A stretch of 64,000 nucleotides of DNA, taken from the NCBI GenBank assembly GCA_003290165.1, contig QNQO01002040.1:1-64000 (forward strand). The letters are read 5' to 3'. The position numbers and the translations under genes were made by a program. The notes beneath the pieces are model-generated. The model was not told the origin of the DNA and ran no database searches. It saw only the letters and a list, made by a program, of their open reading frames with translations. The stretch is from Berberis thunbergii (lineage: Eukaryota; Streptophyta; Magnoliopsida; Ranunculales; Berberidaceae). This document shows, in pieces, positions 46,912-59,329 of this stretch. The first letter of the stretch is position 1. Every line of letters begins with the position of its first letter.

Positions 46912-48214
46912 ATGGCTGAAGGGCTACTGAAGTTCTTCTTGCAGAGATTAAATTCTCTGGTACTACGGGAAACCCAACTCTTTTCAGGTCTGGACGATCA
47001 AATTCAATCTCTTAAGCTTAACTTGATCAAACGGGTCGGTTATTTGAGGAACTGGACCGGAAAACAGAGAAAAATGATGACTTTGTTCGTAATTCTGTCA
47101 GCAAGCTGAGAGAGATATTGCATAAGATGGACGATTGTGTTGATGGACTTATTGTTCAGATGGACCAGCAAAACGGGTCAGATCAATTTGTGTTGGTTGC
47201 TCTGTTGAAATGTGAATTGGAGACGACAGAAGCTAGTCTTGGTGAAATGATGAAAACGATGATTGAAGGTGAGGAACTGCCTTCTGCTTTGTTTAAATTC
47301 AAATACAGTAACTTACCGTACTATCTTCAATCTTGTTTAATGTATTGTTGCATCTTCCCTGAGGATCATATTATATCAAAGGGAAGGCTAGTGCGGCTAC
47401 TGGTGGCCGAAGGTCTAGTTCAATAAAATATCGAAGAGTTGGTTGAACTGCGTATGATTTATGTGGACGGAATAAGCTGAAAGTACCAAACCAATATCGA
47501 AAACTCTTGCTGCATCATATGGAGGAAGAGGATTTTGTTGTTGCTTTTACTAGTTCAGACACAAATGTCCCTTCCACTGCCCGCCATGTTTCAATACACT
47601 CGGATACTAAGAACATTCCTGGTAATCTGATAATCTCCCAAATCGATCGTTATTCGTATTTGGGATTGAAAGATTTTCAGATACGGAAATTGATTCAATA
47701 AGGCCTGTTTTTCATGGGGTGAAGTTTCTAAGGGTGTTGAATTTAGAAGATATTCGTGTCAAGAGCATACCTGATGAAGTGGGAGATCTGATTCATTTAA
47801 GGTATCTTGGATTGAAAAAATCGAATGTTGATGAGCTTCCCGAGTCTGTTTGTAAGCTTCCGAACTTGCAGACTTTGGATATCAGATGGAATGGGCAGTT
47901 AGCAACACTTTCAAATGGAATTGTGAATCTTGTAAAACTAAGGCACCTTAAGATGTACAAAAATAATGGTGTTGGTGGGGTGAGAGTACCGTCGGGGATG
48001 GTTGGGCTAGAAAACCTTCAGACCCTCACTGGTGTGTATGTAGGTGGTGGTGTTGCTGCAGAGCTAGGAAGCTTAATGCAACTCCGAAGACTAGGAGTTA
48101 TGGACTTTGCTGAAGATCATGCAAATGAACTATATGCGTCTATGATGAACATGGGAGGTCTCCTTTCCCTCTCATTGGAAGCAAAACTTGTTTCTTTCGC
48201 TGGGGCACCTCTAC
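46912..48214 (+). pseudogene. CC-NLR pseudogene copy C lacking the NB-ARC core
   Basis: Same layout as copy B: Rx_N-like start, jump to the winged-helix end, shared TAA at 47424-47426, then LRRs. One base is missing near 47022 (frame lost at about residue 36) and another near 47629. The LRR part at 47719-48214 is the best preserved: FLRVLNLEDIRVKSIPDEVG, LRYLGLKKSNVDELPESV, NLQTLDIRWNGQLATLS, GLENLQTLTGVYVGGG. It is cut at 48214 by the LTR-like sequence. Sharing the NB-ARC deletion and the stop with copy B shows the gene was already broken before duplication. Confidence 0.85.
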
Positions 48215-49994
48215 TGTCACACCCCGATTTTCGAAGAAAATGAAAATCCCAAAATCCACGAAGGATTATCCGTTTCTCCAAAACTTGGGACGCGAAATTC
48301 AATAACAAAAACATTTAGCAGCAATGACAAAAATATAGTTCAGAAAATAGGAACAAACTAAATTTATAACAAAACTCTAACCAGAAAAAACTGACGTCGC
48401 TAGCCCCACTAGCGGAATTCCCGTAACGCTGCTCAAAAGTCTTTAAACCTGAAAGGCTAATTGGCTACATTCCCAAAGGATTATACCCAAGAAGCAAAAG
48501 CTCACTTGGGTCAGCAATAAAGCTGGTGTGAGAAATCTTCATCCCAAAATCAATAAAATCGCACGTGATAATCATCAAGCTAAGTACACACACAACAAAC
48601 CATCATACCAATAAGTAGTTCCTCAACGAGGCAAAAATGTGATGCAAGAAAACACAATTTCAAAAATTTAGTTCCTCAACGAGACAATCATATCATCATC
48701 CTAATAAGTAAATATGCATGTACTTGTACTTACGCAGTAAAAGTTAACTATGGCAAGTCTGCCCTGCAAAAATATTAGTGGACTTGCCATCCTGCATGAA
48801 AAAGGATTAGAAACAAAGTAAACGTAATTTATTCATTTTTATTTGAATTTGGTTCATCTTTTTACTGGAATGATCACTTAGACAATACCACATTCGCACC
48901 ACCTCCGTGCCGAACATACATGCCTGTATGTCTCTCTCTTATAAAGGAGAACTACTCCGTCATCCATGCCCAAGTGCGGGCATCACATACATGCATGCAT
49001 CGCGGATACTCCTAACTATATGAGTACCAAAAGCACTTCTTGGGCTATATCAAAGACTATTTTAGGCATACAAATTCACCTCATTTCCACAAGACTAACC
49101 CGAAGGTTATTTTAGTTTCTCTAGTAAGAAATGGGTGCCCCAACTCCGCAAGACGACCCTCTGGTCATTTAGTTTCTCTAGTAAGAGAGGGGAAATAATA
49201 AACAAAAGAGGTGTGGTAGTTCTAAATGATACAAGTCCAAGTGGTTTATATTTTCAGAAATCAAGGTTTACCAATATCATTTATTTTTGATAATTCAGAA
49301 TTCTTCCACAATGACATTTTGTCATACATAAATCGATTCACAATCGTATCCACCCACATTTTTGGGAAAACATAGCATATTCATAAATCATGCTTTATAA
49401 TAACACGGTGATCAAGTGACATTTTGTCATTCATAATGAAATCCACCCCTTCCTTTGGGAGAACATAACCATTTCAAGATGCATACATACAGAGGAACAC
49501 CATTAATCTTAAATGATCCTACATCAATACAATCAACGAGACATCAAAACAAAACAAACCATAGTGCAAAATCAAACACTACTACACATAGTATTCTCCA
49601 TATGAATGTGATTTTAGGGATAAACACATACATCCTAGTTTGGCAGAAAGTGTCTCAAATGCTGAATCCAGCAAAGCCACTACATGCAATCTTCTAAAAG
49701 ACAATTTCAACACATAAACATGAAAGTGCATGACAAACATGGGTGAACACTAACTTACACCAAAGCAACCATCCAAATCCCAGTACAGCACACATATCTT
49801 AAGTTGTTTGAAAACATTCACAAATTCCTAGTTAACACCAAATAACTCCACATTTTAAGAGTGGACTCCGCTTCAATCACACATTTTGCACCATTAGGCA
49901 TGACATCACACAACTCCTCGTCATTATATAAATTCTCAATTCTAAATGGCTTCTCTGTGTATTTATAATGTATGCGGATTACTCTCCCTACCAG
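48215..49994. mobile_element. LTR-like sequence, left part (split by CACTA-2)
   Basis: Begins TGTCACACCCCGATTTT inside NLR C. Its partner end GGGGCGTTACA is at 63735-63745, giving TGTCAC...GTTACA ends typical of a plant gypsy LTR. Without CACTA-2 the span is about 3.56 kb, long for an LTR and with an embedded gene copy. No coding frame in this part. Confidence 0.55.
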
Positions 49995-50009
49995 CACTAC
50001 AAAAAAAAC

Positions 50010-50205
50010 AAAAACCCTTTAATAGCGGTTCAAAAACGCTATGGTAGGATACCATAGCGTTTTAGTAAACGTTATGTCTGCCGGTGCTGGGTCTATTATA
50101 GCTGTTTTAAACCGCTATAGAAAGTTAGCCAATTATAGCGTTTTAAAAACGCTATGGTAGATCCTTTTATAGCATTTTAAAAACGCTATGGTAGGTATAC
50201 ATAGC
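50010..50205. repeat. CACTA-2 left subterminal repeats
   Basis: Several copies of AAAACGCTATGGTA and its inverse CATAGCGTTTTA, with variants such as AACCGCTAT. The right end (61860-61945) carries the same motif (ATAGCGTTTTTTATTTT, AAAACGCTATTGGC). Confidence 0.85.
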
Positions 50206-50362
50206 AATTTTTTTTTTAATTTCATTTGCTATTAATTTGAAATTTCATAAACACTATTATAACACTAATTTCTTTAACCATTCCAAACTTAAACATTTCC
50301 ATGAATGGAGGCAAAGTAATATAATTAATGAGATAATGTATTACATCGAGTCACAAAATCTA

Positions 50363-51044
50363 TCAGTTGGGAGTACTATCAAATAGAACAAATGCAAACA
50401 GGCCCTTTGGAGTTACAGTAAATGAATAGACACCTTCATGAAGGAAGTCCTTTGTTACAGAATTCCTTGAAAATGTTGGTGAAGCTCGAGATATTAGTTT
50501 CTGACCATCAACCAGTTTCTGCCCAGGAAGCAAAGTGTCAGTTGGGTGATTAAAAGACTGCCAAATGGTAGTGTTTTCTTTATCCACAAGCACCAGGTTT
50601 CAAGACTCGGTAATCTGCATGCCTACAACAGACTTATTTGATGTTTCTGCAGACCAAATCTTGGTACCATATTCATCTTTCAATAACAAATTCCCATATT
50701 TGGTTGACTGCACTGTTGCATTCTCACCAATGGGTTTGTTTCTATTCGCAGACCATACTACTTTCATGTCATTGGGGGGGCTTGATGGGAACAAGAAAAT
50801 TCCAAAAACATAGGCTTGATGTGTATCTATCTTTTGGCTGCTATCGCCATATGCACCTTCATAAACGAATCCACAGGCAAAAGCATAATACAACACCAAG
50901 TGGGGGTGGTACTTGTGTAAGAGAAACATCGTTTGTCCATGACTGTGGACTAGAAAATTCATGAATCTCAGCTGCAGATAGGAAGATGACGCATGAAGAG
51001 AGGAGAAGAACCTTCAAGACGCCCATTGTTGCCCAGAAATCCAT
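50363..51044 (-). pseudogene. Captured fragment: G-type lectin S-receptor-like kinase, N-terminus
   Basis: Signal-peptide-like start (MGVLKVLLLSSCVIFLSAAE, 51026 on), then the bulb-type lectin domain: TKYGNLLLKDEYGTKIW, MKVVWSANRNKPIG, NLVLVDKENTTIWQSFNHP, TDTLLPGQ. One frameshift near 50900-50960, and a TGA at 50600-50602 where the family has Gly of the DSGNLVL motif. There is no kinase, PAN or transmembrane part. It is the leftmost captured piece and the 3' end of any minus-strand CACTA transcript. In the family it senses ligands at the plasma membrane; this copy cannot signal. Confidence 0.8.
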
Positions 51045-51076
51045 TTGAGGATTCTGTAGAGAACATGCAGAAATCA

Positions 51077-52271
<1,195 letters not shown>

Positions 52272-53100
52272 ATCTCATGCAACTTGTCATGTTAAAACTG
52301 GCAGAAAATGGAATGAAGGAGATAACGCAGAATACTTATAGAAAGCTCAGGAACCCAATCAACAGAGAACAAGGCCAAGCTACATTCTACCAACAAGATA
52401 TTTTGGCACTAGCTGCACATAAGGAAATGCGATGTGCAACATGTACACACGTCACTGATAGAGACCGTCACAAGCATGAATAACACACGTCACATTAAAC
52501 CATACAACTCATAGAAAGGGTTTAAAAAACATAATTTTGAATGGCATCAACCATCACTTCAAATGTCTACTCAATTAATTTTCCATGTGATTTATAGGTA
52601 AGTATAGTCTTTAATTATTAGGACAGCACTTAATGGCAGACACCAAGGATGCTGAGAATTCACATATTGTACATAACAAGACATGACCATAAAAAAAAAG
52701 ATAAACAATTTACAAATATGGAAGATTATAGTGAAATGCAAACTTGAGTGTGGAATGCAAACTCAGATCAGACATGGCACTGTGCCATGTCTGAGACTAG
52801 TGGAGTGGGATATCTCTGCACTCATTTTACCCAGCAGAGTTTGATTATATTTGTCCAATCTTGTATGATCCATCCAAAACATGTGAAGTACATAGTATGG
52901 ATAAAAAAATTCAAGAAAAGATAAATAAGTTAATTACCGATTGTGTCAGTGTTTGAGGCATGCAAGGAGTACCTTGTGTAACAGAATTTGGTAGCTAATG
53001 AACAAAAACATCCCCTTAATTAGATCTTGATGTAAAACACATTGATGTGTAAATGGCTTTATAATTGAGTGGAGTATTTACATGTGGATGTGCTTTTCAA
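52272..53100. other. CACTA-2 interior with a perfect palindrome
   Basis: No gene recognised. It holds a perfect inverted repeat at 52768-52794 (13-base arms TCAGACATGGCAC and its complement, one-base centre). Confidence 0.6.
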
Positions 53101-53109
53101 TACGAGGGG

Positions 53110-54212
53110 TCATGTAACAATGGTGGTGGTGGCGCTATTGTTAATGGAGGAGGAGGTGGTGGTGGTTCCCATAGAGGCCGCGGTGTAGATGGTGAATGTG
53201 CAAGATGCTTCAGTCACGTGCATCATGGATTGATCGATGGTTTGATGTCCCCACACGTGTAAGGGTCGGAAAGGTTGCATAGGATTATGTGGAGCGAAGC
53301 CCATTGTTGGTGGTGCAAGCGACAGAGTCATCTCCCTCTTGCTTCCTCCTCTGGTTCCTGCTCCACATATTTGTCGTCTTTGGTTCCAACTTGCAGCCTC
53401 CACTTCCCTTGCTCTTAAATATTGCTAATGCGACCTATATTTCTGTTCAAATTTCACAAAACATTCATGTTCCGAGTTAGCTACATAACTTGGACCATAA
53501 TTATACTAAACCAAGTTTCAAATCAAGGTCTTTAGCTTAGAAATCATTATTTACCTATACTAGTAAACTTGCATGGCTGATATAATAATATACAAGCTTT
53601 CCAAATGTAACAATATTAATGATTGTACAAGCTACTTTTTTTTTAGAGAGGCTTCTTTCCTTGCTTCAACTTTCAAGAAAACACATTATCTTAAACAGAC
53701 AGAAGCAGAAAAAGAGAAAAGTTGTATTATTTCCATGAGGCACAGGCAGAGATAAAAATGATTTTCATTCAAAGTATGATTGATCTATCATTTTCTGAAC
53801 AACCTAAACCAAGATTATATATTAAGTTAAAATCGATTTAGTTAACATACTTTCATGTATAATGTACATAAGAAGTTTGTGAACTGACATCCTTAATTTT
53901 AGCAAATAGAAAAGAAAAGCTTTATACATGCTCATTGCTTAGAGGTATTTCCCACTTGCCTTTCATCTCAGACAAAGCATAAAACAAGAAGAACAAAAAA
54001 AAATCATCCCAAATTTGGAAGGATTTGATGAAAGAGAGAAAGACAGATATAATTAAGAAGAGATGTACCAGGAGATGACTAGCAATGTTGTGTCCAGTAA
54101 GACAATCGATGCCCTTAAGTTTCAAAATTCTTGAAGGGACTACCTTATCCATGCCCAGCTGCTCCACTGCTTGAACAAATCTTCCGTGCAACTCAAGTGT
54201 CCAATCAACCTG
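53110..54212 (-). pseudogene. GLK: Captured fragment: GOLDEN2-like (GARP) transcription factor
   Basis: Block at 54212-54070 holds the GARP DNA-binding domain: [15 protein letters not shown], then [20 protein letters not shown] and NIASHLL. Block at 53405-53110 holds downstream sequence typical of GLK: AASWNQRRQICGAG, MGFAPHNPMQPFRPLHVWGH. GLK factors activate photosynthesis and chloroplast genes. The C-terminal GCT box and the N-terminal half are absent. Some conserved GARP residues are changed (for example TLELHG where TPELHR is usual), consistent with loss of constraint. Confidence 0.85.
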
Positions 54213-54555
54213 TAAAGAAATCCAAAATTGTAGAAGGAAATCAATGAAATGCCGATACATGAGTGAAAATATTGAAGGATTCCTTTGGGAAGTTCCCAAA
54301 AACCTTTCCAAAATTGCTGCGTCACATTGCCAAGTTTATGAATAGTTTTTTTCTTTTTCAGTTTACTAATATGGAGTTAATTTTCATTTTGATTGCTTGC
54401 TCATTCCTCCTGGTGTTGAATTTTCAAGTTGTTTCTCACATAATCCCTGGTTTTTAGACTTTTGTAGTGCCAGATATAATTTGTCACTCTAAAATGTTTC
54501 AAACAAAGATAAATGATATTGCAAAAATGATGTTGTTCCTTGTTTCTTACACAAA

Positions 54556-55187
54556 GTAGGAGTTATCAAACTTAAGAGGCTCATTTGTCCATGCACCATC
54601 AAAGCCTGATCTTTCAGGATGTGCCCTTCCCTACAATGCCAAAACCAACCGTATAGATGTGTCTATATACTAACATGCACAATAGGCAGATGAAACTATG
54701 TAAGATGGTTACCAATGTGTGTCCTTCAAATAATGCTACTATATATTTGTCTGACAGACCCATCTGAGTGAAAATATCCCTCAAATGTTGCACGCCTACA
54801 AGCCACAGTTATCAATGAATGTTTCACGTGACAAAGTTGTTGAGTGTCGCAAAGACAGTTTAATAATTCTGTGCATTAATTTCTCTCTAGAAATGGATAG
54901 TAAATCAACAAACGCATCATCAAGGTGAACATTAAGCTCATAAGATACAAGTTTCCTAATGTAAACATCAAGAAGGTTCTGTGTTACCTTTCTTAGCATC
55001 TGGAAGGAGTCCTTCCCTTGGAGAAACCATTGAATCCTGATAAGATAAACAAATAAAGTCACTAACAAGTGATTAGCAATAGATAAGTAACTAGTTTCCC
55101 AAAAATATGTTACTAGCACACCTTTCTACCAGGAACAAAGTCAATGGTAGGCCCACCAGTGACCGCTACCGCAACAACTCCCGCAAG
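54556..55187 (-). pseudogene. APX: Captured fragment: L-ascorbate peroxidase, middle exons
   Basis: Right to left: 55187-55131 (VAVAVTGGPTIDFVPGRK), about 55035-54985 (VSPREGLLPDAKK), about 54795-54711 (LRDIFTQMGLSDKYIVAL then GHTL with the haem-ligand His) and 54633-54556 (GRAHPERSGFDGAWTNEPLK, FDNSYF). Introns are kept. In the family it reduces H2O2 with ascorbate. The motif usually GGHTLG has Gly-to-Glu before GHTL, and the N-terminal catalytic Arg/His exon is absent, so it is non-functional. Confidence 0.85.
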
Positions 55188-55364
55188 CTGATAACATCAA
55201 TCGATGCAAAGATGACTTAACTGAGGATCTAAATAAAAATAAATAGATAAATAAAACAAGTAAGCTTAGGATAAATATAGATAAAAAATAGTCCAATTTT
55301 ACAGCTAAAACAGAACACAGAAAAAGTTATACATTAACCACAAAACAACTTGCCTGAATCACAA

Positions 55365-55476
55365 TTGAGTGGGCTATCAGGTTCTGGATGAGCCATTAAA
55401 GCAATTATAGCCCTACAAACTGACTGGAGAGTCCAAGCAGGGCTCCATGCAGTCTTCAAGATATCTAAGCAAATCT
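55365..55476 (-). pseudogene. PEX4: Captured fragment: PEX4 (peroxisomal E2 ubiquitin-conjugating enzyme) exon
   Basis: Single exon with AG acceptor: GEICLDILKTAWSPAWTL, then VCRAIIALMAHPEPDSPLNC. The Cys in GEICLDIL is the catalytic cysteine. PEX4 ubiquitinates the PEX5 import receptor for recycling. No other exon is seen. Confidence 0.82.
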
Positions 55477-55489
55477 CTCCTGTATGCAT

Positions 55490-56590
55490 ATGAAAAAGGA
55501 AATAAGAACAACAAAAAGTGGAAACACAAAAATGTTGATCAAAAAATTAGAAAGTTTGAGGAATTCTCATTCTCACATACTTTACTGTAATAAGATGTAT
55601 GATCATTTTTTACATAGCCACGTCCACAACATACAGTATACAAAACCAAATAATCAAATGTAACAGAACTATGAGCAATTCGTCAATAACTTGAAAAGAA
55701 AAACTTCATGGTATAGATATTAGTTTTAAAAATCAACTTAAATTTTCATGGTTAAGAATATTAATTCTACAATCAATTTAAATCTTATAGTTTATATTTT
55801 GATTAGCAAAATGGAGGATGATTCATTGAATTGAGAAGGTGAGTGAGGAACTCACGGTAAAGTACAATTACTACATAAATAGACAACATTACTAAGGACT
55901 AAAGAGATTTTCTGATGCTAGGATACACTAACTGAACAGATAATAGTTGATGACACCAATGCCATTTTAGAGCAATAAGTTGTGTTTCCCCTGCTATTGA
56001 TCTCAGGATACAATGGGTTGTAATAAACTAATTTCAAGTAATGACTAGCCAAATTTTCCAGTCTTCATGATATTTATGTTCATTATTCACCATCTTGGAA
56101 AACTGCAATGAAACGGTTAACTGGATTAATTGCAAAAAATGTCCAACATTCATACATGGACACTTAGGGGATGTTGATGTTTGTTTTATGTCTGATTCAG
56201 CCATAAATCTCTGGAAATTTGAAAACATAGTGGTTCCTGTCTGAATCATATGTCTGGAAAAATGTCTGATTCAGATTTTCATCAGACATTAATATAACCC
56301 CCGAACAACCTATGAACCAATGATATGATTTTCATGAGTTAAGAGGTTTCAATTAGAGCCTAAACAAACACTTCTCATCCCCTATTCTTAAAGATATTTA
56401 CCTCTAGTTAGATATTATTAAAGATATTATTAAACCTCTAACTAATAAACACCCCTTAGCTCTGCAAATGATCACAACACGTCGCTCCACACACAACCAT
56501 TTCAGCCTTATGACTGCGGAAAAAATGTGATTTTTTATCCATGAACCCTCATACTCAAACGTAACCCAATTCTAGGAGCCATAAATATAT
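55490..56590. other. CACTA-2 interior, no gene recognised
   Basis: AT-rich sequence without coding support. A repeated phrase around TGTCTGATTCAG occurs at about 56188 and 56263. It may include introns of captured genes. Confidence 0.45.
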
Positions 56591-56639
56591 TTTACAATAT
56601 GAAAATATGAGAAAATCCAAAGAATTTAAGGCAGTTTAA

Positions 56640-56822
56640 GAACTGGAAAAAGTGAAATACCCAATCAACATGTGACTCAAATGTGGTATAGCAGGTAGCA
56701 GAATCTTCAGCCAATGCCCATCTTTTCAGATCCCCTGCTAACTTGAATGATGGGTGAAGTATCAAGATATGGCATTTTGATATAGGTTCCAAGCCCTTGA
56801 TGAACATACTTATATTGTGCAC
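56640..56822 (-). pseudogene. Captured fragment: WDR48-like WD40 protein, joined to an unidentified piece
   Basis: Minus strand reads LKRWALAEDSATCYTTFESH then VDWVF, the first WD repeat of WDR48/UAF1-type proteins (activators of USP1-class deubiquitinases). Upstream in the same frame, HNISMFIKGLEPISKCHI (56822 on) is not WDR48 and I do not recognise it. This suggests two captured pieces fused. Confidence 0.65.
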
Positions 56823-57184
56823 CTGATGTATTTCAAATATGTAAAAGAAGATGATTGTGACTGTTTAAGAATTGTCAAGAGAAAATTTTTAGTCTGACAC
56901 AGAGATAGAAGATCATTCTAGTAAAAGATAAAACCTAGAGAATGAGGAATCCAAACAGAATCAATGACAAGGCAGAGGATACAAATGGACAACTTTCTTT
57001 CTTTCCAAGATCTTGATAACAAAAATAAAACGACACGTGAAATAAGTTGAGGCAAAACGTAATTCCCAAAGAAAGAATATAAAAGAGGTCAAATTACAAA
57101 GAAAATACGGAAAGTCAATACAGTCATTGTACAAGTAAGCATACCTTGTATCCTACTCCTGTAGCAATTGAACCCATCTTCATT

Positions 57185-57364
57185 CAGTACTGATCAACCC
57201 TAAAATCATTTGAGGTTAAAAAAAGAGGGTTGCAGAAGAATGATCTCTCAACGGCCACCATTGCAAAACTTTGTCCATAACGTTCACCGAACAACTTCGT
57301 TAGCTTTTGCAGCTCAGGAAGATCACCACACCAGGCAGGATTTGCAGCATATTTAGCTAATATC
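57185..57364 (-). pseudogene. Captured fragment: IST1-like (ESCRT regulator) exon
   Basis: Reads AANPAWCGDLPELQKLTKL, FGERYGQSFAMVAVE, similar to the IST1 domain of plant IST1-like proteins that regulate Vps4 in multivesicular-body sorting. After AVE the match is lost and a stop follows. The right part of this piece was moved to 59037 onward by the LINE insertion. Confidence 0.6.
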
Positions 57365-59019
57365 ATCATCAACATCATCATCAAAGCCCATTCTCGAGAT
57401 TTTCGGGGTCGGCTACATGGATTTTGGTCCTCCAAGCAATGCGATCTTCCCACAGTTCCTCACCTAATCCAAGCTTAATGATATCTTCATTCACCGTCTT
57501 CATCCAAGTTTTCAACGGTCGTCCCCTCCGTCTACACCCTCCATTAACTTGCCAATCGAAACATTTTCTAATTGGCGTCGTGCTTGGTCGCCTCCGCACA
57601 TGACCAAACCAAGTTAAACGTCTTTCTCTAATTTTTTCCTCTATGGGCGCTACACCTAAGTATTTCCTAATTCTTTCATTTCTAATTTTATCCTTACGAG
57701 TTTTACCACACATCCACCTTAACATACGCATTTCTGCTACTGCCATCCTATGCGTATGTTGTCCCGTAGTGGCCCAACATTCTGAACCGTATAGCATGGC
57801 TGGTCGAACAATTGTTTAATAGCATTTCCCTTTTAGCCTTGCAGGCATCCTTCTATCGCATAATACTCCTGACGCCATTCGCCATTTCAACCAACCAGCT
57901 TTAATCCTGTGGTCTACATCTGCTCCAATAGCCCCATTCTTTTGAATTATAGACCCTAGATATCGAAAAGCCTCACACTCCGGGACCTCGACACCTTCGA
58001 TCTCAATTGCATTATTTCTCCCTCTTGGTTCACACCCAAAGTTGCACACTAGATACTCCGTCTTCGAACGGCTAATTCTAAAACCTTTACTCTCTAAAGC
58101 CTTCTGCCACCTAACTAATTTCTGACCTAAACCTGCACTAGTCTCATCCATTAAGACAATATCATCTGCAAATAACATGCACCAAGGTCCATCTTCTTGC
58201 AGATGTCTCGTCAACTCATCCATGACCAAAGCAAAGAGATATGGACTTAACGCCGACCCTTGATGTAGTCCTACTGTCACTGAAAATTCACTAGACATCC
58301 CACCTACTGAACGAACACTTGTTACAACCCCTTCATACATATCCTTAATGATATCGACATAACATTGAGACACTTTCTTCCTTTCAAGCACCCACCAAAT
58401 TAACGCCCTGGGGACCCTATCATATGTTTTCTCCAGATCAATAAAAACCATATGCAAACTCTTACGTGCCTCTCGATATTTTTCTACAGTTTGCCTAAGC
58501 AGGAAAATGGCCTCCGTAGTAGACCTACCTGGCATAAATCCAAATTGATTCTCCGAAATCGTGGTTAAACTCCTAAGTCTTTGTTCTATAACCCTCTCCC
58601 AAAGTTTCATCGTATGACTCATAAGCTTTATCCATCTATAGTTCGAGCAATTCTGGATACCCCCTTTGTTCTTATAAATTGGTACCACAATGCTATGCCT
58701 CCATGAATCTGGCATTTTTCTAGTTTCCAAAATCCTATTAAAGAGCTTAGTTAGCCATTGAATTCCAACTTCTCCCAGACATTTCCATGCTTCAATTGGT
58801 ATATCATCCGGTCCAACGGCCTTCCCTGTCTTCATTCTTTTTAAAGCTTCTCTCACTTCTGTGGCACTAACTCTGCAATGGAACACACGATCTCTCCCTT
58901 CCTGTGAAGCATACCCCTCCAAGTTTAACTCCCCTACATGTGTTCCATTGAGTAGGTTCCAAAAGTAATCTTTCCATCTATCTAAAATAGCTTTATCATG
59001 CATTAAGACTCTTCCATCC
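57365..59019 (-). mobile_element. 5'-truncated RTE-type LINE with 17-bp target duplication
   Basis: Minus-strand non-LTR element. The 3' end on the left has the RTE hallmark GTAGCCGACCCCGAAAATC followed by a (TGATGATGT)-like tail. It is flanked by CATATTTAGCTAATATC at 57348-57364 and 59020-59036. It is 5'-truncated, so it is dead on arrival. It lies within the captured IST1-like piece, hence it inserted after capture. Confidence 0.92.
57381..59003 (-). pseudogene. RTE LINE ORF2 (reverse transcriptase and C-terminus), one internal stop
   Basis: RT blocks: TGKAVGPDDIPIEAWKC, IVVPIYKNKGGIQNCSNYR, NQFGFMPGRSTTEAIFLL, HMVFIDLEKTYDRVPR, SALSPYLFALVMDEL, and catalytic MLFADDIVLMDE (near 58165). The C-terminal part reads MLYGSECWA and RLTWFGHVRRR. 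The frame is interrupted once, TAA at 57816-57818. The endonuclease domain is missing because of 5' truncation. Confidence 0.92.
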
Positions 59020-59329
59020 CATATTTAGCTAATATCCAATATTATATTCATCAAATGGTCAGGAACATCTGCTATGAGTTTTTCCAGCTAAGTCAATTGA
59101 TTGGATGGTCTTAATAATAGATGTCAGCATAAGTAAGTTTTCTTCCAAGTCTATGAAAGCTTCGACCAATTATGTTCCCCTTTGCTTACCAAATGCATGA
59201 TTATTCTTGTTATGTTTCTAATTAACCAATTCTTGCTGGAGTCGAGAAACAAATCAAGTATTCGCTTAAGAGTAGATTACTACTGTCAACTCCTGAATAT
59301 GATTTCTGGAATTATAAACAAAAGGATTG

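Noticed and set aside
53110..53262. Gly-rich plus-strand frame (GGGGAIVNGGGGGGG)
   Set aside because: It is the antisense of the captured GLK fragment.
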